Of a DNA stretch of 64,000 nt, positions 39,356-52,418 are shown in pieces. Numbering within the stretch: the stretch's first letter is position 1; every line of letters begins with the position of its first letter. The notes below the pieces were generated by a model that saw nothing but the letters and a program-made list of their open reading frames with translations, searched no databases and had not been told where the DNA came from. Location: positions 1,736,001 to 1,800,000 of the forward strand of contig JAFEKR010000004.1 in NCBI GenBank assembly GCA_019022495.1, written 5' to 3'. This DNA is from Epichloe hybrida. Lineage: Eukaryota > Ascomycota > Sordariomycetes > Hypocreales > Clavicipitaceae. Made by a program: the position numbers and the translations under genes.

Positions 39356-40045
39356 ATTAGGTATTACAGACAAAAGAGGAATCAACTTCTAGTATAATCA
39401 TACAATTTGTACATATTAGATTAGAATCAAATTTGCGTGTGTAGCAACGTAATTAAATTGTAAGGTTAATTTTCGTGATTATCCCACCATTCCCTACCGC
39501 ACTGTAACTTCACGCGTAAACGTTGTGTCAGCCACGCTGCATTCCAGCGACAATATAAATGCAGCTGTTTTTTATTACAATAATTTTCTCCCGTTGACTT
39601 TATCAGGCACTCAACGCGGAATAATGAGATATACTAAACCCGCTCTGAGAAATTTTGGCATATTTATCCATTCCCATGGCATAGTCTCGATAATTGACGT
39701 GCTAAAAGACTGTATATGTATTATTAAGGCGGTCTATCTAGATGAAGCATTTTGGTGAGGCTCGCTATGCAATCGCCGAATCATGTAGGCCAGCAGTCCA
39801 TGGATGTCACAGTAACTGAAGCCGCTTCTTCCCCTTCGTAGTGACTTCATGCCAAATCAACACGCAGCACCGATTCCTACAATATTTCCAATATACAAAG
39901 AAAAGTGTATCAAAGTGCAAGAGAACAGATACCGATAGCTCTGCATATTAACGCAAAAGGTGCTTGATGGGATATACGAAACGCCCCGCAGGAAAGGTAT
40001 CAAAAATAAAGTCCAAACTATCACCCAAGCCATGCGTATCTCCTT
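39356..40045. other. Intergenic border region
   Basis: First non-repeat sequence after the transposon stack; base composition rises to normal by about 39500. It serves as 3' flank of the sensor gene. A 77-codon open frame (39525-39758) has no recognisable features. I see no gene. Confidence 0.6.
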
Positions 40046-40951
40046 TTAAAAATTAGACGAGGCATTGACCTGACTGGGTTGGTGATAGTTCTCCAAGGTG
40101 GACTGGAAAGGAGTTCGCTGAGTGCCGCCAACGCTACTGCCTCGCTCAGACTTCTCAACAGCACCAGGGGTGGACATGTCGTAGTCCATCAGGACATCGT
40201 GCTCTTCGGTGTCCTTCTTGCGTCCCCAAATTCGCCAAGCTACAAGTGCAAGGGCACCGAGCACGACGGCACCTCCGACTCCCACAACGACACCAATGAC
40301 GGTGTTTCGGGTCTTCACCGTCATCCCAGTCGTTTCGCCTTGACCAGAGCTGAGGCCGGGCGTTGAAGTGGTCTTGGTTGTACTGGTGAAGGTCGCCTTG
40401 GATCCATCGCTGCGGGTCGAGGTCAGAATTTCGACCTTGGTTGAAACAATGAGATTTACAGAGGTGGGAGCGGGACTGGAGCCGGAGCCGGAGCCGGAGC
40501 CTGGGCTGGAGTCTGGGCTGGAGTCTGGGCTTGAGCTTGTAGTGGGCGTCCATTGAATTGAAGAGCGCGTGCTCTGTGGAACAGAGGACGACGTTGTTTC
40601 AGCAGCAGCAACAGGCGTGGAGCTGGCAGCGGGAGAGGTCGATGCTGGTGGTGGGATGCTAGGTGGGCTGGTGGTCGCTGGGACGCTGGCAGATGTAGAA
40701 GACTCAACCAACTGTGATGTAGTTGTGGTGCTTGGTACCGAAGTCGTTGACTCGCTCGTGGAAGTGCTCTGGCTACTGGCTTGTGCCGAAGATGGAGAAG
40801 ATGTAGAGCCCGTTCCGTCGACGAGGTCGCCAATTTGTTGTCCAACAATATCTCTACCCTCGTATTTACTCTTATCCATCCAGCTTGCCTGGGCCATGGA
40901 AAGCATAGCAAGGGCAGCGAGAAACTGCGGGAGAGCTTGTTTCGCGTACAT
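40046..40951 (-). CDS. Ser/Thr-rich membrane protein, Mid2/WSC-like wall stress sensor
   Basis: A 301-residue single-exon type I membrane protein. Residues 1-22 form a signal peptide (hydrophobic LAALAMLSMA, likely cut after AQA). Residues 46-165 are dominated by Ser, Thr and Pro, including PDSS repeats and a GSGSGSGS run, which predicts heavy O-mannosylation. A single membrane helix spans about 217-239 (IGVVVGVGGAVVLGALALVAW), followed by basic WGRKK and a cytoplasmic tail of about 60 residues containing HDVLMDYDM. This is the layout of Mid2-like sensors, which report wall stress to the Rho1/PKC pathway. There is no Cys-rich WSC domain, so Mid2-like is preferred to Wsc-like. It is the first gene beyond the repeat stack. 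The stop codon is at 40046-40048. Composition alone cannot prove the sensor role. Confidence 0.8.
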   Translation of the reverse strand: MYAKQALPQFLAALAMLSMAQASWMDKSKYEGRDIVGQQIGDLVDGTGSTSSPSSAQASSQSTSTSESTTSVPSTTTTSQLVESSTSASVPATTSPPSIPPPASTSPAASSTPVAAAETTSSSVPQSTRSSIQWTPTTSSSPDSSPDSSPGSGSGSGSSPAPTSVNLIVSTKVEILTSTRSDGSKATFTSTTKTTSTPGLSSGQGETTGMTVKTRNTVIGVVVGVGGAVVLGALALVAWRIWGRKKDTEEHDVLMDYDMSTPGAVEKSERGSSVGGTQRTPFQSTLENYHQPSQVNASSNF

Positions 40952-42085
40952 TCTGTTCGGTTTCGTAGCGGCAACGAGAAGGCGTACGTAAGTTAGCGAC
41001 CAACAGGCAGCCTGCTCCCCTTAGTGATCGTGAACGGAACTCTTTTTTTATCTTCTTGAAGTCGGCTCGCAATTCGATGAAGGCTGGGAATTATTGAAAG
41101 ACCGGCACGGCACGGAGGCGGCCCTGGGTCAGAAAACGAGAGAACAGGTTGATCGAATAAGCAGTGTGATCTGGAAGGCGTGAATGATGAGCTGTGACGG
41201 GGTATGGGAAAGAACGGTGTTCCTTGTTGATCCAGTAATCAAGAGGGAGCAAGACGACACAAAGAAACGAAGGGCAAGAAAAGCTCAAGATAGTCACAGG
41301 GAAAAACAGCGGGTGAACAGCTGGCAAATGAGGAGGCAGGAGATGTTTTTTATTGAGCTGGTCGAGTCTGCATGTGGTCCTTCCTACCCAATAATACCAG
41401 CCAGCTCCCAACAATCCCTGCTACAACCGGCTGGGGCCAAAGAGGGGCCCCCTTAGCCCCGGGAGGGCCTGTGTGAAACTTCGTATTCCCTCAAAGCTGC
41501 TGACGCGAGGCAGACCTGCAAGGCCTTACTAATACAAAATACAGACAAGTTACATGTACATATGTACAGGACCACACGACCAGGCTGCCAGTGACTCACC
41601 TGCGCTACTTTATGCCTGCCCAGAACATGTCAAGCGCGCCGTCGACAATGCTAGGTCATCGTGTCCGGCACTACAGGGTAGGTAGGTTTGTCGTTATACT
41701 TTCCCATGCCTACGGATTAACCAACCATGAGCGGTTACGACTACGAGACAGGACCATGTAGCGCAGCAGACTGAGCAAACTCTCGTCAATGTCGACAGGG
41801 CATTGCGAGAAGCTGGCTCGTCCATGGTTTACGTGGTCCGCGTTGTTTACATTTTGCCCAACAGAGATGGTTTTCCTAGGACGTGGCCTGTGCTGAGGAA
41901 GTGGTTTGGTCACGTCAGGCTGATGAAGGAGGAGATGAAGATTGAGATTGAAGTGACGGCCAAGAAGGGGTGTGGGATGAACCAGTAAAACACGCAACAT
42001 CGAGTTTTTGTATGCATTTGTCTTTGTCAGGGGAGCTCCATTCCTCAACGTTGTGTTATTTACTTGGCTACGCATCACGCCATTG
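40952..42085. other. Intergenic region
   Basis: Upstream region of the sensor gene and 3' flank of the transporter gene. It holds a GC-rich patch with AGGGG and CCCCT stress-element-like pentamers (about 41435-41460) and a TACATGTACATATGTAC palindromic stretch at 41551. Open frames here are overlapping and lack domain features; I call no gene. Confidence 0.5.
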
Positions 42086-43388
42086 TCAGTGAGCAAGAGG
42101 CGCCACGAGACCTCCTACGACAAAGGCGCTCGCGATGCTGACGATACTCGACGTAGACAGCAATGAGATGCCACTGATGCCATGCCCTGAAGTGCACCCT
42201 CCGGCCAGTCTGGATCCGATAGCCATCAACACGCCTCCGGCCGTTGCCAACCAAGGCGATACTTCGTGTACGGGGGCAAACGCCAGCTCGGGGACCAGTT
42301 TCAAAAGACTCCATGCGCCGGCCGCAACACCCGACGCAAAGAGGATGTTGCTGTGCGAGGCAGGCTTGGCGTTCGGGTCGACGCCCCTCGCGAGCCACCA
42401 GAAGAAATTGCCCACTTCCTCGTATGATCCTGAGACGCCGACCATGGATCGGCGGCTCATCGACACCAACTGGGCACCGCCGATGAGAAGACCGCCCAGG
42501 GCACCGGAGATTTTGGCCGTGGGGTTCGCAGGCGTGTACTGGGCTGTTGCGGCAACGACGCCAATGCATGCCGTCTCGAGGAGAAGCAACGTGGCCGTCT
42601 TGGAGAGCCCCAATTGCTCGTTCACAGCCCCTGGTTCGGGCTTCACAGCGTTGTCCTCCCGTAGCCTCTTCACCACTCTGCTGACGATGCCGGACCACAG
42701 GATGCCTCCGATGATGGCCCCGTCCAGGGCATAGAATCCCGTCCGCACCCCGGCGGCGAGCTGCGCGTACAAGGTGCCGGGACAGGATCCCGCGAGGGCC
42801 ATGCCCGCCCCGAGAAGACCACCTCCGATGATGTTGCCGTCGTATTTGGAGAAGAAGCCCAGCGGGGAGGAAGTGCGCGGAGAGATCTTGACGTAGCCTA
42901 GTCTCTCGGCGACCGTGTAAATCGCCCTGAGAAAGGGCCGAGTCAGTATTTGGTTGTCATGGCACATGCGCAACGGCTGTGTTGATAGTCATCAAAAATC
43001 CTTGAGAGAAGTCCCATTCTTGCTCTTATCCTGCCACTTGCAAGTGTAGGAGGAATATCACCACTTACGCGCTCGTGGCAGTAGCAGCGAGGAAAGCCTG
43101 GAACATGTGCCAATTCTCAAACTTGAGCTGCGAGATCACCACACTTGGATCATGGAAGCCCGCGGCTGCCATGGCGGCACCGAACGCGGCGCCCGATATC
43201 GCCGTCGCAGCCATGATGGCCAAACTAACGGAGTACCGCCGAAGGGGTCTTGACACTTGATCGAAAGAGGCTGGCCCTTCTTTGGCGAGGGAGCGATACA
43301 AGAACGATTTCAACACGGGCACTGCCTGGGTAGAAGACGGCCTCGGCCGGTGTGTGATAGAAAAAGAGGCCTCAAAGGTGCCGTGCAT
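42086..43388 (-). CDS. YeeE/YedE-family membrane transporter
   Basis: A 386-residue multi-pass membrane protein from two exons, 43069-43388 and 42086-42926, with an intron (42927-43068, donor GTAAGT, acceptor CTCAG) that keeps the frame (SA to AIYT). It has the twofold repeat of the YeeE/YedE (DUF395, sulphur transport) family: repeat 1 has SGAAFGAAMAAAGFHDP and later GSCPGT (Cys about 155); repeat 2 has AIGSRLAGGCTSGHG (Cys about 351). The paired Gly-Cys motifs line the pore in bacterial thiosulfate or polysulfide-sulphur importers. Eight or more hydrophobic segments are visible. The first 50 residues are basic and Ser-rich, so the true start could be the Met of MAATAISG. Substrate and membrane are not shown by the sequence; a sulphur compound is the family-based expectation. 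Confidence 0.85.
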
Positions 43389-44153
43389 TCTTACATTGTT
43401 ATGATATACATGACAACGCTGCCGCCCCCCCCTCCCGGAACAAGCTTGCCGACGATGGTCAAAATAGCGCTAATTATGAATTATGTGCGCTCCCTGATTT
43501 CGGGGATCTGTAAATGGCGCGGAACGGCAATGACATGCTTTTCACTTCTTTTTTTCGGCCCTTTCTTCGGGGTCCATTACGTCAATGTCGAGAACACCAC
43601 TGCTCGTTATCGAATGGCTAGTGTGGATTCGTCATGGTGCGAGACGGGTTTTGGCAATCGTCGGCGACCGTGGCGTGGACCTCGTCGGGCAAGCCGGGGC
43701 CTTCAATGTGCGATAACTCACGGAAGAATGGCCGTGTGAACAAGGCGAGACTCCCGTTTCTGGCAGTTTGATGGGCAAGCTGAGCATGTAGGACTATTTG
43801 ATTTCACAAAACTTGTCTGCGCCATCGCCGTCCATCGGGGTTCACTTTTGCTCATCGGCGACTTTTTGTCCCGACTGGCAGGCAGCACGTGCTCGATGCG
43901 TTCCGCACCTTCCCCTCCGCCCTGAACCATGCCGATTAATAAGACGTCTTCATTACCTAGGTACATGAGTACACAAAGGAGCGATGAGTTGATACCTAAA
44001 CTAGGTAGGCAGGTGGAAAGAAATTAAAAACCCACATTGAACGTCAACAAGTCACTCCTGGCTCCAACCCCGAGTACCTACTTCGCACCTGCAAATTCAA
44101 TCATCACCGCTCGTATCAATCTAGAAACCACCCTGGGTGTACAATCCATCGCA
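43389..44153. other. Divergent intergenic region
   Basis: 765 bp between the transporter (-) and the oxidoreductase (+), so it holds both promoters. Short open frames occur on both strands without domain features. No clear element is recognised. Confidence 0.5.
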
Positions 44154-45374
44154 ATGCCTCGAGTTCTTCACGTTGAGAAGATGGACGGCAAGCCCGGCCA
44201 AGTCTACTACCCGTAAGCTCACCACCCTGCGTCATTGAATCCCGCCCATACCTTGCCCAGATGCCGGATCCCACCAGTTTTCATGACGTTGACAGTACAA
44301 ATTTAAATTAAAAAGACAAAAATAAAAACAAACAAAAATAGCATCAAGATTAAAGAAGTGCCCATGCCACAAGTTGGCCCCAACCAACTCCTGGTTCGAA
44401 TGGACGCCGCCGCCCTCAACCACAAGGACCTCTTCATCCGCCGGCATCTCTACCCTGCCATCTCGTTTGAGAACCCCCTCCTGGCAGACGGCTACGGGAC
44501 AGTGGTGCGGGCCGGGCCGTCCGTCAGGCAGGAGAACCTGAAGCTGATGAACAAGCCCGTGCTCGTCAACCCCATGAGCATGTGGGAGTCCGACCCGGTA
44601 GGACCCGAAAGGGGCGCCGTGTTGATCATCGGCGCCTCGTCCATGACGGAGGCGGGCTGCGCGCAAGACTACGCGCTGCTCCACGAGGACGACGTCGTCC
44701 CTGCGCCGGCTCACCTCACGCCCGCCGAGGGCGCGGCCCTTCCCCTCGCCGGCCTGACGGGGTGGCGCGCGCTGGTCACCAAGAGCGGCAACGCAGAGGC
44801 CGGGAGGAACATCCTCGTCACGGGCATCGGGGGCGGCGTGGCCCTCCAGGTGCTCCAGTTCGCCGTCGCCATGGGCTGCAACGTCTACGTCACGTCCGGG
44901 GACGAGGCCAAGATCGAGAGGGCCAAGAAGATGGGAGCCAAGGGGGGCGTCGTCTACACCAGGGACGGCTGGGAAAAGGACCTCAGGAAGCTGCTGCCCG
45001 ACGACAGGCCCTATGTCGACGCCGTGATTGACGGCGCCGGCGGCAACATCGTGTCCAAGTCGTGCAAGGTCCTGAAGCAGGGTGGCGTCATTTCGCAGTA
45101 CGGCATGACGGTCGGCCCCAAGATGGAGTGGTCCATGCAGGCTGTCCTGATGAACGTCGAGCTGCGTGGATCGACCATGGGGTCCAAGAGGGAGTTCAAG
45201 GACATGGTGGCCTTTGTGGACAAGAACAAGATACGGCCCGTTGTGAGCAGGACCGTCAAGGGCCTGGGCAACCTGGACGGCATTGAGGAGTTGTTCAAGG
45301 TTATGGATGCCGGTGCGCAGTTTGGAAAGTTGGTCATCGAGATTGATGACCATCCTTCCCCGCCGAAGTTGTAA
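44154..45374 (+). CDS. Zinc-free MDR oxidoreductase (quinone oxidoreductase-like)
   Basis: A 363-residue NAD(P)-dependent medium-chain oxidoreductase. Exons 44154-44212 and 44342-45374; the 129-bp intron (donor GTAAGC, acceptor AAATAG after an A-rich stretch) is the only choice I found that joins the N-terminus (MPRVLHVEKMDG) in frame to the GroES-like domain (KEVPMPQVGPNQ). Residues about 38-160 form the catalytic fold with AALNHKDLFIR and PLLADGYGTV; the Rossmann motif TGIGGGVALQV lies at 180-190; the substrate end has KQGGVISQYGMTVGP. The Cys and Glu ligands of catalytic zinc are absent, as in quinone oxidoreductases and the YogA-like group. Substrate unknown. Codon use is strongly GC-biased, typical of the region. 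Confidence 0.85.
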
Positions 45375-45615
45375 GAGGAGAATGCAAAATGACAGACACG
45401 ATGCCGTACCAACCGAATACATTCATGTGGAAAGAGCGAGAAAAACAAAAACATTTAAAACTGCCAGGATATCAGAATGCTCATAGGCGCCGCCAATATA
45501 GATCTCCTGCTCTAAGACCCTCTCAGTAATGACTCCCAACATGCAGGCCCGTCAAATGAACAAGAATATTGGTAAAGTAAAATAAGAAAACAACACCCGT
45601 CCAAGTACGTTCCAG

Positions 45616-46926
<1,311 letters not shown>

Positions 46927-47512
46927 ATGTCGAAAGCAAAGGGCGCTGCTGGCGCCGTGGATCAGGTTGTCAAGTTGATTGTCGGAGCTGGTCAAGCGAG
47001 TCCTAGTCCCCCGGTTGGTCCTGCGCTGGGAAGTAAGGGTGTGAAGTCGATGGACTTTTGCAAGGTAAGGGCGAACTCAACAACCGTTGCGCCGACTTCT
47101 CAACACGTTCAATCGAAATTTTCGAGACTTTAAAAAGTATTCGCTGACCTTGTTTCTCTCTCCGGATTTTGCGCAGGAGTTCAATGCCAGGACCGCACAC
47201 GTTAGCCCAGGCACGCCGATGCCCTGTCGGGTGACCGTACGACCAGACCGATCTTTCCACTTCGACTTGAGGACACCGCAAACATCGTGGCTCCTGTTGA
47301 ATGCGGTTGACGCGCCAAAGAACAAGAAAGGAAATCGAAAGGGTGCTAGCAAGCCCGGGCACGAGACAGTCGGAACTATCAGTTTGAAACACGTTTACGA
47401 GATTGCCAAAATCAAGCAGTCAGAGCTACGACTCTCTGGGTTGTCGCTAGAGGGATTGTGCAGATCAATTATTTTCCAAGCCAAGTCAATCGGAATCAAC
47501 GTGGTGGCATAG
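46927..47512 (+). CDS. Mitochondrial ribosomal protein uL11m
   Basis: A 157-residue L11-family protein from exons 46927-47064 and 47177-47512 (intron 47065-47176, donor GTAAGG, acceptor GCGCAG). The N-terminal domain has [29 protein letters not shown] and MDFCKEFNART across the splice; the C-terminal rRNA-binding domain has the family order [15 protein letters not shown] and ends in [15 protein letters not shown]. Eubacterial-type length (bacterial L11 is about 142) and PPVGPALG mark it as the organellar protein rather than cytosolic L12; it corresponds to yeast MRPL19. It binds the GTPase-associated region of the large rRNA. There is no clear cleavable presequence, as is common for this protein. 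Confidence 0.92.
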
Positions 47513-49694
47513 AATTTGGACAGAAGCGGCGTCACCAGGGTTGAAAGAAATATTGAATCTCGACGCACCATGGGGGCTGCATATTGAGACTCAGCCGGTG
47601 TGTAAATGTACAAATAGAATGGTGAACGGTCCAGCAAGTGTATAGTAATATAGGTACTTCCCCCGTATAATTGGGGACTCGGAGAAAGACCAGGATTCTT
47701 GCGTATCCAAGTTGTCGTCTTCTAGAGTGAGAGAGGAAGCAACATGATACCCAATGCAGTCAATCCTGGATGTGGACGCCACCACCTTCGTGGAGGCGGC
47801 AGTAGAGCCATGCGAATTACACAGAGACGATGCAAGATGTCGCGACCAAATGCGTCGCCAAAACTATCTCGAGGACATCATTCTGCTGCATTGTGAACAG
47901 GGAACTGATTCTTCAACTCTTTTGCGAACGAGTCACCACCTCGACCTACAAAAACAACACCTGTTCCCATCGGACGAGGACGAGCTCGCATGGTGGTATA
48001 GAACAACGTTTCTTCTTTATAAGACGGCCATTTATTATTATTCCGATTGTAAATAACCGGACGACATTGATCCTGGTTTCTGGTGCTGAAAAGCTAGTTA
48101 GCCACAAAACTTAAAATAAATATTGAGCACCCGTTTCACAAGACAAGAAGAGAAGCGAGCGCCGGACGGAAGAATCCACTGTGGACCAGTCTCGCTACTT
48201 AACATGTACATTTATTTATTAGCTCGTTGACCGGAACCGTGGCAGCCACCAGCCACAGTTGACTCGGGTTGTGTGACTTGTCTGTTCGTCAACTCGATCT
48301 GAGAAGGTGTGACTTGGACACCGTGCGGGTTGATTGTTGAAACAACAAGATACAGGCATACAGTGTCACTGTTTCAACAGGCCTAGATCAACTGAAATGC
48401 AGGTGGAAGATGCAATCCGTCGAAAAAGGAGAGCCCGTCTCTTTGATGTCGCACCAGATGTTCCATGCGGATGGCGGATGGCGGATGGCATGAACAGGTT
48501 TGACCAAGCACAAGAAGAGTCAGCAACCCTGTCATGATAGTCTGCCGTAATACGACAGCTTCAGAAGCTTGACAAATTCGTGGCCAGCCGCCCTGGACAA
48601 GCGCCATGTCACAAGGATTGGGTCGATTCCGGCAAGCGGTCCGCGCACAGCAGTCAAGGCTTGAGGCAAACCGCGGAGAAGGGCAAAAGCAAAAATGTGA
48701 AATTTTTTCAGGCGCAACGTCGTGCAGCAACTTGCACGGAGAATGGCGCACCGAATATGGAGAAGCCAAGCAAGTGCTGTCGGCTGTTGTAAAGTTGATC
48801 ATGGAGAATTTTCACACTCAGAGTTTGGCCACGAGCGATTGCGTGACTGAACTCGGATTCCATGATGGCATGATGCACGGATTCGGTCAAAGGATACCAC
48901 CGAATCGTCAGATAAAGAAGAGGTCGAGGGACAATAGAGAGAATAAGCCGAATTTTTCTGGGGTTTCTTTTTTGCAATGAAAAATCTGCGGCGTCATCGA
49001 CCCGAAGAGTCCTTCCGTGGGTGGGCCGAAGGCATTGTGGCGGTGACAGCGACGGCGACAGCGACAGCGACGGACGCCTAGTAAAGCCGGTAGCTTTTAG
49101 TAGCATTCTAGCGCAGACGTGCTATATTCGGCCCAGCGCTCCGTCGAGGCTTGGCCGCCGAGGCTTGGCCAGATTGGACAGACAGCGAGTCGGTAACTGA
49201 TTGTGTCACGCACTCGGTGCTTGTGCAACACGTCCAGCAGAGAGACTGCATTACCAAGTGATCCACGGGTGCATGTGCATGCATGCACCCTGCTTCCCAA
49301 TACAGCCTGTCTCAATGGTAAGTTGGTAAGTCGGCCTCTGCAGGCTCTGCGACGTTTCCTTTCGTGCTTTGTGCTCTGCATCGCGCCTGCCACGCCTGCC
49401 ACGCCTGCCACTCAATCCACTTGCCTACGTACATGTATGTACGCCGCGTCTGCAAACCTCTGGAGCCCTTGGCCCCACCACCGGCCTCTTTCCACCACCC
49501 GCGCTAACTAAGGCATCGCCGGTGCGGTCCCCAACGGCGGACCAAGAACCTGGCAAACATCAAGCTCACAACTAACTGCCGCTCGCCTCCCTTCCTTGCC
49601 TTCTCCAAAACTCGTCCAGAGTCCAGCGGCAAACAGGCACAAATTGGAATATTTTTAGCTTGCCTTGCCGCCTTTGTGCGAGACGATTCTTCTC
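47513..49694. other. Long intergenic region
   Basis: 2.2 kb between mt-L11 and the kinase. Short frames on both strands overlap each other and show no domain or consistent coding character. It includes GCGGATGG direct repeats (about 48470-48490), a GACAGCGACGGC tandem tract (about 49045-49075) and a triplicated GCCACGCCT tract near 49390. It probably holds the kinase 5' leader and promoter. No gene is supported. Confidence 0.5.
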
Positions 49695-52418
49695 ATGGCG
49701 CCCTCTACGCCCTCCACGCCCTCGGATGGGCATCGTCAGGATCAAGATGCTGTCGGTGCGTTCACATCTCCCCCTCCCCCCCTCGACTGTTCCGCATTCA
49801 GCATTCAACGATGGACCCCTCCGTCAATCACTTCGCCCCCCCGCGCTGTCCGGAGTTTACTACAGCTGCAGATGCAACACTACCGGCCGATCATCTTCAC
49901 GATATTATCACGCCTTCATTGTCCCCTTGAACTTGCTATTCTTTCAGCTCGTTCTGAATGTGTTGCTCAAGCAATTGGCTAACGATATACGATGGACTCC
50001 GCAGCTCCTGATCATTCACTGGTTCCCTCACATGCTGCCGGCGATAAATCGAAAATCAAGAGTGATATCCCCGCAGTTCGATTTGCGTCTGCCACAGAAG
50101 AGATATCTCCGTCGGCCACCGCAACCGCTCCTAAGCAAGATGATGACTTCAGCTTCTCCGAGGTCGCTGCAGACCAGCTCAGGGCTTTCACTAATTCTCT
50201 CCACGGCCGCCATCTTCAAGAGAGGCGCATGAACACGTACAATTACGAAGCCTTTTCCCTCCCACCATCTAGAGTAAGTTGATGGTGGCCCATCCTCTCT
50301 GCTGTTGCGAATTCACCTCCCACGTTTTACGGTTCTGATATTTGCGCCAATCAAGGTTCCATCCCGGGACGATCAATCTGGGGAGTCTACTAGACTTCCA
50401 ACACCCAACTCGTCTGGGTTTCAATCCCCCCATGGCAGCCCGAGGCTATCTGCACTCGCGTCGCCGCCGCTCACGCCCGCCGGATCAGGTCCGTCTGCCT
50501 TGGCCGAAAAGAAACCTTCTAGAGGAACCGAAGACAAGCAAAATGACTCGAGCGATCCTCAAATTATTACACCGCAGGCTTCTGCCTCACACGAAAAGCC
50601 GTCGGCACATCAAGAACGACGGACACTTCAACATCGACCGGCCTCTTCTCATCATACTTTGAGACGATCATCATCAGTGGAGGACCACAAGTCTCACAGG
50701 AGGGGCATGTTTGGTCTTGGTCCTGGCTCAGTACCTGCATCCCGTGAATCAAGTCCTTCACGAGGCTCTGCGTCCCAATTTTACTCGAAGCCAATTACAC
50801 CTGGCGGTGATGCCAATGACCCCTACGCTAAAGGAAAACGGCCACCCCAGCAACAGCATCCTACGCGCCACTCTATTGACCCTCGCTTTGTCTTCTCCCG
50901 AAAAAAGAAGCATGGGTCACCCAGTAGCTCCAAGTCCAACTTGACTGAAAAACGCGGATCGGGCTTATTCGGTAAAGGTGACGAGCACCTTGGAGGCGAC
51001 GGAGGCCTAGGTCATGTCCCACAGGGTTCTATGGCTGACTTGAAGCGGGTTTTCCGGATGTCCGGTCACAATCAACACCACGGTCATCAGCACAAAAAGA
51101 GAGCATCTTCGCCTGCCCCTGGTACGAAAACGCCAGCCACGTCGCGATCCTCTACTCAGCAACTTCCTTTTGGCGATGACCATGGTTTAACGTCGAAATA
51201 TGGCAAGCTGGGCAAGGTACTTGGCGCTGGTGCTGGAGGATCAGTCAGACTGATGCGCCGCAAGGAGGACAACACGGTCTTCGCAGTGAAAGAATTCCGG
51301 GCCAGGCATAGCTACGAGACGGAAAGGGAATACAACAAGAAGGTCACGGCTGAGTTTTGCGTCGGTTCGACACTTCACCACGGCAATATCATTGAAACGC
51401 TGGACATACTTCAGGAGAAGGGTCGGTGGTTTGAAGTGATGGAATATGCACCATTCGATTTGTTCGCCATTGTCATGACAGGCAGAATGAGCCGGGAAGA
51501 AGTTCGGTGCTGTTTCTTGCAAATCCTAAACGGAGTGACGTACTTGCACAGCGTTGGGTTGGCGCATCGAGACCTTAAGCTGGATAATGTGGTCGTCAGC
51601 GACAAGGGCATCATGAAAATCATCGACTTCGGCAGTGCTCATGTGTTCAAGTATCCGTTCGAGAACGACACAGTTCCTGCCAAGGGTAAGTCTGACTGCT
51701 GATTCATCAGCGCAAATTTTCACTTCTCCTCAGTAGCTAACATCATGGCGTAGGAATCGTCGGTTCTGATCCGTATCTGGCGCCTGAGGTATATGAATCT
51801 AAAGAGTACGATGCAGCTGCCGTAGATATCTGGTCTCTGGCCATCATCTTCTGCTGCATGACCCTCAGGCGCTTTCCATGGAAAATTCCAAGGATGACCG
51901 ACAACTCATACAAGCTCTTTGCTTCTGACCCCACTCCCGGACATGACCCGTCGAATCTCATCAGCCGTTCAAAATCGACTAACAGTTTGTCGACCACTGT
52001 TCCACGAGAATTTCTTCCCGAAGAGGAAGTGAATGCAGAGCATCACCAGCGTAGACACTCGCATCACTCGCATCACTCGCACCATGACGGTCACAACGAC
52101 AAAGAAGGTTCAGAAAACACCATGGGAGCCGACTCACAAGCCTCTCAGGGTGGGAACGGTACTGGAGAGCGCAAGGAAGTTATTCGTGGCCCTTGGAGAA
52201 TTCTTCGCCTTCTGCCAAGAGAGAGTCGCCACATTATACATCGCATGCTTGACCTCAATCCAAAGACCCGCGCCAAAATGGACGAGATATTAGATGAACC
52301 TTGGGTAGCGGATACGATCATCTGCCAACAATTAGAGAATGGCGAGGTCATTCCAGCAGGAGATCACACCCACGTGCTTGAACCTCCTGCTTCCCAGCAG
52401 CAGTCATCTAAGACTTGA
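49695..52418 (+). CDS. HAL4/SAT4-type serine/threonine protein kinase
   Basis: A 774-residue kinase of the fungal NPR/HAL5 group, most like Hal4/Sat4 and fission yeast Hrk1, which regulate ion transporters (Trk) or chromatin. Exons 49695-49755, 50005-50273, 50356-51685 and 51754-52418; all junctions are GT-AG and keep frame (total 775 codons). Residues 1-390 are a disordered Ser/Pro-rich arm. The kinase domain starts at Tyr392 ([16 protein letters not shown]), with Lys422 (FAVKEF), HRDLKLDN (Asp516) and DFG Asp534, then [11 protein letters not shown] across the last intron. The C-lobe has a group-typical insert, here with a His/Ser-rich repeat (HHSHHSHH), before the helix ending EPWVAD. Full-length and apparently active. 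Confidence 0.9.

Noticed and set aside
39525..39758. 77-codon open frame beyond the repeat border
   Set aside because: No domain, unremarkable composition, and no neighbouring exon could be joined.
40079..40991. Several open frames antisense to the wall-sensor gene
   Set aside because: They are shadows of a GC-rich, low-complexity Ser/Thr coding region.
41184..41456. 90-codon frame on the + strand
   Set aside because: Overlaps a similarly sized antisense frame and has no recognisable feature.
44232..45422. 396-codon frame antisense to the oxidoreductase
   Set aside because: Long only because of GC-biased codons on the opposite strand; it has no family features and the sense frame is a clear MDR protein.
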